Origin: DATFKA01 sp042095835
GTDB taxonomy: Bacteria; Bacteroidota; Bacteroidia; Chitinophagales; Saprospiraceae
NCBI GenBank assembly: GCA_042095835.1
Contig: JBELML010000004.1
Location: 37,375-101,374, forward strand
Direction of reading: 5' to 3'
Length of the DNA stretch: 64,000 nt
This document shows, piece after piece, positions 43,601 through 51,409 of the stretch (the stretch's first letter is position 1; every line of letters starts with the position of its first letter). The notes under the pieces were generated by a model that was given only the letters and a program-made list of their open reading frames with translations, made no database searches and was not told the DNA's origin. Position numbers and translations under genes: made by a program.

Positions 43601-44427
43601 GCGGCAGCAATTGGGGCCTCTAAACAATTCTTGGTGGAGAAGTAAATATTATCAATGTAGACATCTCCACTTCCGGCAGGCTCTCCAGAAAAAATCAGCT
43701 GTGCAATATTATCCTTATTAGCTAGACCTAAGGCTTCAAATTCAGTAAGTGGAATATTAAAGGTCACCCACTCATTTTGTGGGAAACCAGTAAGTGTAAC
43801 TTCTCCTTCTGTATTATCAGCAGGATCTGGGAAATCTACAATTTCATTCGCACCAGCATCTACTAGTTTAACTCTGAAGGTAGTCATATTGCTTGTCCAT
43901 ATATCTAAGCTCAATGCATTCATATTGGTTGCATCAATTAGATCAGTAGTTGGATCAAGTGTTTCTATACCGACGAATGCCAAGTTGGTGTAATGCAATA
44001 CGTTATCGCTAGCAACCATTTCCATGGTTAAATCTCCATTAGACCAGCCAGTACGGTAAGTATCAACGTTCGTATCTGTATAAGCATCGCTATAATAGGA
44101 AATCACATCTGCTTGATCACATGGTGGTGTTGGGGCGGCTGCTTGTGGACCATCCATTGGCATTGGATCAGGTACACAGTTGTCATTAGAGAAGTAAATG
44201 TTATCAACATAAACGGTACTGGCATCTGTACCATAAGGTGTAGCGACTAGAATTAATTGAGCGATATTCGTCGTACCGTCCAGACCGGTGAAACCTGTCA
44301 GCGGAATATTAAAGGTGACCCATTCATTTTGAGGGAAGCCAGTAAAGTTCAATTCATGATCGGAGTCATCACTACATAGGATCATTACCCGTACCATCAT
44401 TAAAAACACCATTTGGACCGAAATCAA
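40612..44427 (-). CDS. GH16 glycoside hydrolase, C-terminal part of a frameshifted multidomain gene
   Basis: About 1,270 codons that continue, in another frame, the gene beginning at 45148. In order: the rest of carbohydrate-binding-like repeat 1, then repeats 2-4 (each with FYSDxY-type CDxxDV, TGWS, DIWTPNMT, QNEWVTFNIPL and YVDNIYFS), a GH16 endoglucanase domain (LVWEDNFDGATLDDTKW; catalytic GEIDIMEYLG; EVDYVRVYKG), a PKD/Ig-like domain, a further jelly-roll domain, and a tail LPAMNNWRLILLM...RRFQS resembling an IPTL-CTERM anchor. The activity is probably laminarinase-like. The nominal first 18 residues are out-of-frame translation, not a real N terminus. Confidence 0.85.
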   Translation of the reverse strand: MISVQMVFLMMVRVMILCSDDSDHELNFTGFPQNEWVTFNIPLTGFTGLDGTTNIAQLILVATPYGTDASTVYVDNIYFSNDNCVPDPMPMDGPQAAAPTPPCDQADVISYYSDAYTDTNVDTYRTGWSNGDLTMEMVASDNVLHYTNLAFVGIETLDPTTDLIDATNMNALSLDIWTSNMTTFRVKLVDAGANEIVDFPDPADNTEGEVTLTGFPQNEWVTFNIPLTEFEALGLANKDNIAQLIFSGEPAGSGDVYIDNIYFSTKNCLEAPIAAAPAPDCDAEDVQSVFSNDYPVENTIPMATFRTGWSGGSNLTDLQIDGNDTKLYEDISFFGMEPVSLIDLSGALHVNLDIWTPNMTEFRLKLVSFGANGIGENTGGDDSEHEIAINGADLPQNCWVRLKIPIANFTDLNELANIGQIIISGDPDGAGDLYIDNLYFSGPGCSDVPLSAAPDPDCPAEDVISVYSDAYADVIVDTYQTGWSAGTLVPNVMVDGNNTLLYQNLDLVGIETVANQIDASEMLLFHLDIWTPNMTELRVKLVDFGGDGAFGGGDDTEDEVIFRVIDKREWVPIDITLESMTTLTGLEKISQIILAGAPTGDGILYVDNMYFANCTTNPLPNCPMLVWEDNFDGATLDDTKWSHQIGDGSDLGIPGWGNQELQYYREENTTVSGGTMKITAQQESFGGYGYTSSRIRTENKGDWTYGRFEASIKLPIGAGMWPAFWMLPTDYVYGIWPQSGEIDIMEYLGQEPDKAFGTIHYGQLFPNNSFTSSEYTKHNGNFSDEFHEFAIEWEENEIRWYIDDYLYGTKTPDDLGGEFWPFDQDFHFILNVAVGGTLGGPVDDSMLPQTMEVDYVRVYKGHFPYLTGTRFVDFEAAGEMYSVENTKDGTTFLWDVPDGVTITDGQGTNKITVDWGSEETSGDISVTIDDGCTVETLSHHIEVDILRADALECVLEDFDSEALITYESSVGTLEDNFANPSVDADNGSALVGRYTRDGGAQFDFIEYSTAAIEDADEFVEGNKTFRMDMYTDAPIGTEILVQLESSAIANPTNFPSGRHSTYHAFTTTQNAWENLTFTLAERPDPGTPPMDIDRIFFLFDRANFSSNVYYYDNFEKYCTDDERLCFDEMDFNLGDPCSCENPANLILPNGEFLFNDTLKIDASALADPINITFISQTGAMLTDKGETLTAANAQIIDLGNDQFGIPFYQRPNTSAEVVIEGNGLQRSLITDSCDLCPGIAQLPAMNNWRLILLMGLTMMLFSFVLIRRFQS

Positions 44428-45148
44428 CTAGCTTTACATTAAACCCAGTCAAATCACCTGTCCAAATATCAATATTGAAATTCGTCATACCAGATGCATC
44501 AATGGGACTTGTTGGCTCAATTCCAACAAATCCTAAATTAGTGTAGAGTAGGGCTTCTTCGCTCTCAATCATCGCAGTCTCAAGCTCGACTATTCCCAGA
44601 GGTTCGGACCAAGTTGTTTTAAAAGTACTCATTGATATATCTGCATATTCATCGCTGTAGAATGAGATGACATCAGCTTGATCACATGGCGGTGTAGGTG
44701 CAGCGACTACCGGCATTCCTACACCCGGAGCTCCGTCACAGGTGGCGGTAAAAGGAAACTGATAATCTGGACCTGTAAGTTGTGATAATCCTATCGTATT
44801 AGTTTTACCCCAAAGAATTTGTAGGTTAGCTGTAGCAGGAGGATTTACCCAAGTTAATAGTTGGCTAATCGTTGTGTCTGTCACTTCTTGAGGTGCTAAT
44901 AATGCGCCACTATTATTGATCAGTAAAGTATTTACTGTGTCTCCTTCAGTGGCCGACTGAATAGTCACTCTAATAGAGGAGGCATCTACATTTTCAATTG
45001 TTAGGAAAATAGCGGAGGATCCTTGGGCTTCATCAGAGAAGCCCATATGGTTGACACGAGTCTCACAATATTCCGAGAGCGGAGCCATCTGTCCCATAAC
45101 AGGACCCATAGCAAAGAGTACTAGCAGGGGGAGTACAATTCGTTTCAT
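44372..45148 (-). CDS. GH16 glycoside hydrolase, N-terminal part (signal peptide and repeat 1), ends at frameshift
   Basis: 258 residues: signal peptide (IVLPLLVLFAMGPVMGQ), a beta-rich domain (about 20-140), then the first carbohydrate-binding-like repeat (AAPTPPCDQADVISFYSDEY ... FNVKLVDFGPNGVFND). It runs into TAG at 44372, just where repeats 2-4 read on into GDD-S/T-E and QNEWVTFNIPL. The missing remainder of repeat 1 is found intact in the +1 frame from about 44385 downward. The gene is therefore a single unit broken by a net one-base gain (or 4-base insertion), or uses frameshifting. Confidence 0.85.
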   Translation of the reverse strand: MKRIVLPLLVLFAMGPVMGQMAPLSEYCETRVNHMGFSDEAQGSSAIFLTIENVDASSIRVTIQSATEGDTVNTLLINNSGALLAPQEVTDTTISQLLTWVNPPATANLQILWGKTNTIGLSQLTGPDYQFPFTATCDGAPGVGMPVVAAPTPPCDQADVISFYSDEYADISMSTFKTTWSEPLGIVELETAMIESEEALLYTNLGFVGIEPTSPIDASGMTNFNIDIWTGDLTGFNVKLVDFGPNGVFNDGTGNDPM

Positions 45149-45379
45149 ACTTAATTTTTTTCAGAGATTTTTGCAATAAATACTGTCTATTCGGTCTATT
45201 TGGCGTTCAATAAATTTTACCTCAAGTAAAAACAGCTTGACAAATATATAATTTCTCTTAAAAAATTCCGATTTTTTTGACTATTTCAAACGCAATTAAA
45301 TTTTGATTCACAGGCGAATTCCAGCTTATATTCGCAAAATTACTGATAGGCATAGGGAATCAGGTAGGGCTTGTATTCT
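45149..45379. other. Intergenic region upstream of the GH16 gene
   Basis: An AT-rich stretch of about 230 bases between two minus-strand genes, presumably carrying the glycanase promoter and the 3' end of the parC transcript. No strong hairpin or consensus promoter was identified. Confidence 0.35.
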
Positions 45380-46240
45380 TCAACGACTCAAGTCTATAAT
45401 CCACATGCCCTTTACCAGTTGATCCTTATCTGTGATTTCTCCAGGATGTGGATGTAGGATGGCTTCCAATAAAGTGATGATTAGTAGTTTCAGTTGAACC
45501 CTGTTTTGCAAGCGTTCGAGTAATGCTGGATTTTTACCGATATATTTCTCATCATTAGAAATGATCCGAGTTTCACTAAGAATAAAACAGTGATTCGCAT
45601 TTACTTTGATGAACTTTTGTGGAAGTAGTCGAAGCGTGATATTTAAGGCCTCTTCAAAAGCATGGAGAAAAGCCTCTTGTAGTTCGCTGTTTTTTGCAGC
45701 AGTGAATAGCTCGAGCTGTGGTTGTCTGCCATAACCTCCAACCGTGTTTTCTAAATTAAAACGTACACTGAATGTGGAGAACTGTAGAATAACAGCGTAG
45801 TAAAATTTGGGCAAACTTGTTAAATACGGAACAGAAGCTTGATCTGAGAAAAGGTAGAGAAAAGTGTCCCTTCTTTTGAGGTTTGAGCGTTTTTTGATCT
45901 GAAAAATAGCGTTCAAAACGGTCACCATCCTGCCATTGTTCGGTTCATCCCAACCATTACAAATATTATAGATGCTACCGCAGGTATCGCATTGGATAGT
46001 CCAGGGGCGAGTAGGGTAATAACCTGCACCGTTTTTCAATGGGGTGCTAATTTTTGGATAATACCGACCCATGAGGTCCTCTGACCTTAGGTCATGTTCT
46101 GCTACTCCACAGAGACAAGAGAATAAAACAGCTTCGCTTTGCTCATTTACCCAAATGCCCTGGTACCTCGAAGGCAGTAAATTGTCTGAAACGACCTGAT
46201 AAATCGCATCCTCTTCAGGTAGAAATCTTCGAAATGCCAT
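45380..46240 (-). CDS. Unknown protein co-transcribed with parC
   Basis: A 286-residue soluble protein without signal peptide. Cysteines occur as CLCG near residue 43 and CDTCG near 86, spaced like a zinc-binding pair. The rest is mixed alpha/beta with no recognised domain. Its ATG shares a base with the parC stop (TAATG), so it is translationally coupled to topoisomerase IV subunit A. Whether it acts on DNA topology is not known. Confidence 0.66.
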   Translation of the reverse strand: MAFRRFLPEEDAIYQVVSDNLLPSRYQGIWVNEQSEAVLFSCLCGVAEHDLRSEDLMGRYYPKISTPLKNGAGYYPTRPWTIQCDTCGSIYNICNGWDEPNNGRMVTVLNAIFQIKKRSNLKRRDTFLYLFSDQASVPYLTSLPKFYYAVILQFSTFSVRFNLENTVGGYGRQPQLELFTAAKNSELQEAFLHAFEEALNITLRLLPQKFIKVNANHCFILSETRIISNDEKYIGKNPALLERLQNRVQLKLLIITLLEAILHPHPGEITDKDQLVKGMWIIDLSR

Positions 46241-48867
46241 TAGAACAATTCAATAGTATCGCCAGGTTTGAACTTGTCCTGATCATCAGAATCTGGTCCG
46301 GAGGGCCCATTATTATCTTTTGAAGGTTTCTTGATTTCGATGGCTTTTACGCTGCTCAATTTAGACTCTGTCAATTTATTACCCAGCGCTTTCCAGCCTT
46401 TTACGTCAATGAAAGTGGAGAAATCTAAGTCTTCTTCGTGGGTTTCGCCACCAGCCCTATATTTATAGGTGGCTTTTACATGATCTCCTATTTGAGCAAA
46501 ATAGAGTTTAGTCAGTTTGTGGTCTGTAGTATAAGGGAAGCGTTGCTCCGTTTTACTGGTTTCTATTTTAAACCTTTTGACCATAGTCCACCCTTTATTC
46601 CCATCGAAATAAATAGCATTGATGACTTGCTCGGTATCGAATTTGGTTATCTGAAGAATATCCTTGACAACAAATCGCTGCGTCAAATCCATATTAAGGG
46701 CAGTCACTTCATAACTACCATCTTTATAAAGAATAATGATTTGGTCGCCGGTGTCAAAGCTACCAAGATAATGCCCGCGTTCATCTCGATTGAGGCGTCC
46801 ACTCACATCGTCCATCCAAATTTCTAAGGCTCCTAAGGTTGACTTTCCTGCTTCTTTCAAGTCTACCTTTCGTACTGGATATTTGGTGAGGATATTTCCT
46901 TGTGAGGCTCGGCCTTTGATGGCCAAGTCTGCAAAGTCAAATTCGAATACTTTCTTTTTGGCTTTACTGCCTTGCGAAAGCATCACCGTCACTTTCTCTG
47001 CTTCGCCGTTGGGATTGGCACTGAAGTAGAGTAGCTTGGACTTTGGTGCTCCTTTGGTCAGGTCGTAGTCTTTGTCTCGGGTGATGGCCCTCACCTGAAA
47101 GCGTTTGACATAGGTGCGCCCACTTTTAGCATCGACATAAGACATGTTATAGGTGGTTCGCTCATCTCCCTTTTTCCAAACGGCAACGTGGATAATGTTT
47201 TTGCCCATAAATACCTTGTCGGCGATCCGAGATACTCTGAATTTGCCATCTTTTCTGAAGACAATGATATCATCTATATCAGAGCACTCCATGACAAAAT
47301 TATCTTTCTTATCCTTGAGGTTGGTGCCGATGAAGCCTTCTTTGCGATCTGCGTAGAGCTTGGCATTATTGGCGACGACTTCTGCTGCCTGGATGGAATC
47401 AAAGGTTGTGATTTCGGTTAATCGTTCTTTCCCTTTACCATACTTCTCCAATAACCTTTGGTAGTAGGCGATAGTATAATCAGTAAGGTGGGCTAGATCA
47501 TATTTGACCTGCTTCAAATCTTCCTCAATTTTAGCGATCAGTTCGTCTGCTTTAAAGGAATTGTATTTAGAAATTCGTTTGATGCGAATCTCCGTCAGCT
47601 TGACCACATCCTCTTTGGTGATGTCTCGCATTAGGCGGATACGTTGATCACTAGGCCCTTTAGCCTCCGCGGGTACGGCTACATATTTCCGTAGCTCCTG
47701 ATCAATGATTTTAAGCGCCTCTTCAAAGGACTCTGCTTCTTCAATGTTTCGGTAGATTCTTTTTTCTATAAAAATCTTTTCTAAGCTGGCCATGTGCCAC
47801 TTTTCCTCAAGTGCCTTCTTGTGTATCTCCAGCTCCCACTTCAAGAGTAATCTTGTATTATCAGTTGCAATTTTGAGGATGTCATTGACATTTAGGAAAT
47901 GGGGCTTGTCATCAACTATGACACAAGCATTTGGCGAGATAGATATTTCACAAGAGGTAAAGGCATAAAGCGCATCGATGGTAAGCTCTGGCGATACTCC
48001 AGATGCTAGTTCAACCAAGACTTCTACATCCTTTGCAGTATTATCAATGATCTTTTTGATCTTGATCTTCCCTTTATCCGCTGCCTTGATAATGTTGTCC
48101 TTGAGTGAAGTAGTGGTCACACCATAAGGAAGGTCTTTAATGGCTAAGGTAGATTTATCGACTTGCTCAATTCTTGCACGAACTTTCACTCTGCCACCGC
48201 GCTTACCAGCCTGATAATCACTCACATCAATTGAACCGCCAGTTTGAAAATCTGGATATATTTTAAAGGGTTTGTCCTGAAGGTATTTGATCGAAGCTTT
48301 GATGAGCTCAATGAAATTGTGCGGCAAGATTTTAGTAGAAAGACCTACCGCAATACCTTCAACACCTTGGGCCAAAAGCAGCGGGAATTTCATGGGCAAG
48401 GTGACCGGTTCATTTTTTCTACCATCATACGAAAGTTGCCACTCGGTAGTATTGGCATTGAAGGCGACTTCTAGGGCGAATTTGGTTAGGCGGCCTTCTA
48501 TATATCGAGCAGCAGCAGCATTGTCACCGGTGAAGATATCTCCCCAGTTCCCTTGAGTATCAATCAGTAGGTCTTTTTGACCTAGCTTCACTAAGGCATC
48601 ACCAATGGCAGCATCACCGTGAGGATGGTATTGCATGGTTTGGCCTATCACATTGGCTATTTTATGGTAGCGCCCATCATCCATTTGTTTCATGGCATGT
48701 AAAATCCGGCGCTGTACAGGTTTTAAACCGTCATTAATCGCTGGTACAGCACGCTCGAGTATGACATAGGAGGCATAATCTAGGAAATAGTCCTCATACA
48801 TCCCTTTGAGACTGACAATATGATCTCCATCGTGTGCCGCTGAACCGTTGACGCTATTTTCGCTCAT
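46240..48867 (-). CDS. parC: DNA topoisomerase IV subunit A
   Basis: The 875-residue breakage-reunion subunit partnering ParE. The N-terminal YEDYFLDYASYVILERAVPAINDGLKPVQRRILHAM, HPHGDAAIGDALV and the catalytic Tyr122 in AAARYIEGRL are intact. The C-terminal ~380 residues form beta-pinwheel-like repeats. Absence of a GyrA box and the usual Bacteroidota ParC size favour ParC over GyrA. A perfect palindrome lies 18 bases before the start. A downstream unknown gene is coupled by one-base overlap. Confidence 0.93.
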   Translation of the reverse strand: MSENSVNGSAAHDGDHIVSLKGMYEDYFLDYASYVILERAVPAINDGLKPVQRRILHAMKQMDDGRYHKIANVIGQTMQYHPHGDAAIGDALVKLGQKDLLIDTQGNWGDIFTGDNAAAARYIEGRLTKFALEVAFNANTTEWQLSYDGRKNEPVTLPMKFPLLLAQGVEGIAVGLSTKILPHNFIELIKASIKYLQDKPFKIYPDFQTGGSIDVSDYQAGKRGGRVKVRARIEQVDKSTLAIKDLPYGVTTTSLKDNIIKAADKGKIKIKKIIDNTAKDVEVLVELASGVSPELTIDALYAFTSCEISISPNACVIVDDKPHFLNVNDILKIATDNTRLLLKWELEIHKKALEEKWHMASLEKIFIEKRIYRNIEEAESFEEALKIIDQELRKYVAVPAEAKGPSDQRIRLMRDITKEDVVKLTEIRIKRISKYNSFKADELIAKIEEDLKQVKYDLAHLTDYTIAYYQRLLEKYGKGKERLTEITTFDSIQAAEVVANNAKLYADRKEGFIGTNLKDKKDNFVMECSDIDDIIVFRKDGKFRVSRIADKVFMGKNIIHVAVWKKGDERTTYNMSYVDAKSGRTYVKRFQVRAITRDKDYDLTKGAPKSKLLYFSANPNGEAEKVTVMLSQGSKAKKKVFEFDFADLAIKGRASQGNILTKYPVRKVDLKEAGKSTLGALEIWMDDVSGRLNRDERGHYLGSFDTGDQIIILYKDGSYEVTALNMDLTQRFVVKDILQITKFDTEQVINAIYFDGNKGWTMVKRFKIETSKTEQRFPYTTDHKLTKLYFAQIGDHVKATYKYRAGGETHEEDLDFSTFIDVKGWKALGNKLTESKLSSVKAIEIKKPSKDNNGPSGPDSDDQDKFKPGDTIELF

Positions 48868-48884
48868 CCAGGTTTTTGTTTTTT

Positions 48885-48900
48885 ATCGTTAAGTAACGAT
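48885..48900. promoter_or_regulatory. Palindrome upstream of parC (operator-like)
   Basis: ATCGTTAAGTAACGAT is a perfect 7+2+7 inverted repeat, differing in one base from the site before blaI. It may be a BlaI-type operator, or the conserved end of the adjoining repeat copy C, whose homologue A carries a degenerate version here. Confidence 0.5.
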
Positions 48901-48901
48901 C

Positions 48902-49054
48902 AAAAAATAACTTTTCGATTTTGATGGAATCTTTTTTACCAATACGGCGTTAAAAAGCCTCGCTGATGCCCTGCATCATCTATGTTTTTTGCCTTGTCTT
49001 GGCACAAAATCTTCTCGATCAAAATGCGATACTTATTCTTTGCCCATTACTTAG
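48902..49054 (-). repeat. Dispersed intergenic repeat, copy C
   Basis: Reverse-complement homologue of copy A (about 87% by hand over 141 positions). The core hairpin TGATGC-CCT-GCATCA (48964-48978) differs from copy A at two paired positions that change together. It fills a large part of the parC/sigma divergent gap. The remaining sequence to 49332 holds only the sigma promoter. Confidence 0.8.
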
Positions 49055-49281
49055 AGGGTAAATATAAGAATTTTCAAATTTAAAACAAAAAGTTTTTAAT
49101 TGCTTTTATGGGCTAAGCAGCATTTTTGTTGTTGAAGTCGTTGTTATCATGAATATTCCTAAACTTTAGTTAGACATCTTGATCGATGAGAAGGTAGGAG
49201 CCTTTTTATCAAAATATCTAACCATATTCTACCTACTTGAGAATTGTCGTAGACTTTCGACTTCTCAAATATTGTGGAGTG

Positions 49282-49315
49282 TTTGTTGGGATTACCGCTA
49301 AAACCAATTAATTTG
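49282..49315 (+). promoter_or_regulatory. Candidate promoter of ECF sigma gene 2
   Basis: TTTG at 49282-49285, a 22-base spacer, then TTAATTTG (one base from TAnnTTTG) at 49308-49315, 17 bases before the start codon. Confidence 0.45.
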
Positions 49316-49332
49316 TAGATCAACAATAACGC

Positions 49333-49881
49333 ATGGAGATCGCTTTATCTACAAACCATAACGAAACGAACCTGATACATGCCTGCATTCGCAATGAACG
49401 CTGGGCACAGAAGGTCATTTACGAGGAGTACTATGGTAGTATGATGGGGGTCTGTTTGCGCTATGCTAGCAATGAAGAGGATGCCTTGGATATTCTACAA
49501 GAAGGATTTATCAAGGTTTTTAGAAATATAAGTAAATATAAACCTGGTACTTCTTTGCACTCCTGGATTCGCAGAGTAATGGTCAATACGGCCATAGATT
49601 TTTATCGCAAATCTATAAGAAGGAGGACAGAAGATATTGACTCGGCTTATCAGGTGACTAGCAAAGATGTAGATGCGATAAGTCGCTGTACAGAAAAAGA
49701 AATTTTAGCTGCAGTGCAGCAATTGACCCCGACTTATCGTACAGTATTTAATATGTATGTAATAGAGGGATACTCCCATAAAGAAATAGGCGAATTTTTG
49801 AATATAACGGAAAGCACCTCTCGGTCTAACTTGGTAAAAGCCAGAAATCGATTGAAAGGATTACTGAAAAACTATAAATAA
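49333..49881 (+). CDS. ECF RNA polymerase sigma factor
   Basis: A 182-residue sigma-70 factor: region 2 (YEEYYGSMMGVCLRYASNEEDALDILQEGFIKVFRNI, SLHSWIRRVMVNTAIDFYRK) and region 4 (LTPTYRTVFNMYVIEGYSHKEIGEFLNITESTSRSNLVKAR). Length is normal. The gene is followed after 31 bases by an anti-sigma/outer-membrane-barrel fusion, which is likely its regulator. Target promoters unknown. Confidence 0.93.
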   Translation: MEIALSTNHNETNLIHACIRNERWAQKVIYEEYYGSMMGVCLRYASNEEDALDILQEGFIKVFRNISKYKPGTSLHSWIRRVMVNTAIDFYRKSIRRRTEDIDSAYQVTSKDVDAISRCTEKEILAAVQQLTPTYRTVFNMYVIEGYSHKEIGEFLNITESTSRSNLVKARNRLKGLLKNYK

Positions 49882-49912
49882 ACCCTGAGGAAAACTCAGG
49901 TACGACATAGCA

Positions 49913-51391
49913 ATGAAGGAAGACAAGTTTGATCATATTATCAAAGGGAAAATTGAGGAACTGGAAGTTCCATTCAATGCTGCGCATTGGGAAGATCTAG
50001 ACGCTCAACTCGATCAGTTGGAAGGTGGACCCGCTATCCCTGAAAATCATGACTTTGATTCACTTGTCTTTGATAAGCTGAATCGACTGTCGGCCAATGA
50101 TCAATTGAAAGGCCAGACCTGGAATGTCATTGTCCAGGAGTTGGGGCAGTTTGCTGCTATGAGAGAGCAAATCTTGAGATTCAAGATGATCGAAGCTATC
50201 TTGGTTTCTTTATTACTACTTCTTGTCGTCCGATTTGGTATAGATGATCAGCGCAGTCCGTTTGGTGATACAATTGGAGATCAACCACAGGCTTATCATC
50301 AAATCGAAACGACACCCTCATTGCCATCCATAAGTTTACCAAAAGAGCTTCGACCTTCTATGCAAGTTGAGCAAGCGCTTCCATTAATAGTAGAGAAGAC
50401 TGATGGTTTATCATCACTACCTGAGGTCTCTGGTACAGGACTCAGCAATATGGAAGAAAATGTAGGATCCGCTACAGCTAATTCCACACTTTCTGCCCTA
50501 GAGACCTTGCCACAGCAAGGAAGTATCCTTCTGGGTAAAAACCAGGAGGAGAACCTAGGGACCTTACCACTGCCAACTGTGGTGGAAGTGGCGGATGAAG
50601 ACGCATTTTATCTTCTTGCTGGCATGGAGACACCCCAACTCGCTAGTATGAATCCATTGGCAGATATGCCATCCAATTTTAGTTTCTTGACTGCTCCCCG
50701 AAAATCGCAGTACCAAATCAGTATGTTTGGTGGTGGGGAGTATAACTATATCAGTACTCCTGAGAGCGCAGATGGTCGATTCGAAGCTTCCAATCGTTTT
50801 TCTATAGGTTATCGTGGAGGGCTACTAATCGATAAGGGCTTAGCCGATAGCCGCTGGCGATTTGGTAGTGGTTTGATTTATACGGCCAAGCAATATGGCA
50901 GTGAGTACCAAAGACTTTCTGGTTCGGCTCTAAGAGGTTTTACAGGCGAGTCCTTGGAGCAAATAGAGCAGAATATTTTGAATATTCCCGTTTTTGCGAG
51001 GTACGATTTCTTGAAAAAGAATCGCTGGTCTTTGTTTACGCAGGCGGGTATCTCGATGCAGGTTGCTTTTCAATCGAATTACTATGTAGGCTTACCTGAT
51101 CTACCTCAACCTACCTTAAGAGGGGCCAATGTCGACATTACACCACGCAGTACCTCTGGTATCAAGGAGCGTACAGGTGGTATTTTAGAAGGAGAATCCT
51201 TTAGAGAATCTAGCTTTTTTACCGGAAACTTTGCTTTAGGTTTTGAGCGTAGTATGACCGATCGAATTGGATTGTTCATGCAATCTAAATACGAGTATTC
51301 TATTGGTTACTTCTCACAAGGTCTGGGACCTACCCAAGACCGCATTAATACGATTTCCTTAGAAACAGGTATTCGTGTGAAGTTGAAGTAA
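49913..51391 (+). CDS. Anti-sigma-like protein fused to an outer-membrane beta-barrel
   Basis: 492 residues without a signal peptide. The first ~100 are acidic and cytoplasmic-looking, with two FNAAHWEDLDAQLDQLE / LVFDKLNRLS-type segments like those in anti-sigma proteins. One membrane helix (EAILVSLLLLLVVRFGI) is followed by a long low-complexity Ser/Thr/Pro-rich periplasmic stretch (about 120-265). The last ~225 residues are amphipathic beta strands of an OmpA-/PorT-like barrel (QISMFGGGEYNYIS, FSIGYRGGLLI, SLETGIRVKLK). The architecture would span both membranes. Function is inferred from context. Confidence 0.75.
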   Translation: MKEDKFDHIIKGKIEELEVPFNAAHWEDLDAQLDQLEGGPAIPENHDFDSLVFDKLNRLSANDQLKGQTWNVIVQELGQFAAMREQILRFKMIEAILVSLLLLLVVRFGIDDQRSPFGDTIGDQPQAYHQIETTPSLPSISLPKELRPSMQVEQALPLIVEKTDGLSSLPEVSGTGLSNMEENVGSATANSTLSALETLPQQGSILLGKNQEENLGTLPLPTVVEVADEDAFYLLAGMETPQLASMNPLADMPSNFSFLTAPRKSQYQISMFGGGEYNYISTPESADGRFEASNRFSIGYRGGLLIDKGLADSRWRFGSGLIYTAKQYGSEYQRLSGSALRGFTGESLEQIEQNILNIPVFARYDFLKKNRWSLFTQAGISMQVAFQSNYYVGLPDLPQPTLRGANVDITPRSTSGIKERTGGILEGESFRESSFFTGNFALGFERSMTDRIGLFMQSKYEYSIGYFSQGLGPTQDRINTISLETGIRVKLK

Positions 51392-51409
51392 TACCTGACA
51401 ACCAAAACA

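Noticed and set aside
42000..44700. CRISPR or satellite array
   Set aside because: The repeats are ~440-base coding modules of one protein, not short spaced repeats.
46240..48867. GyrA instead of ParC
   Set aside because: Lacks a recognisable GyrA box and has the Bacteroidota ParC-like size and C-terminal domain; gyrA is assumed to be elsewhere.
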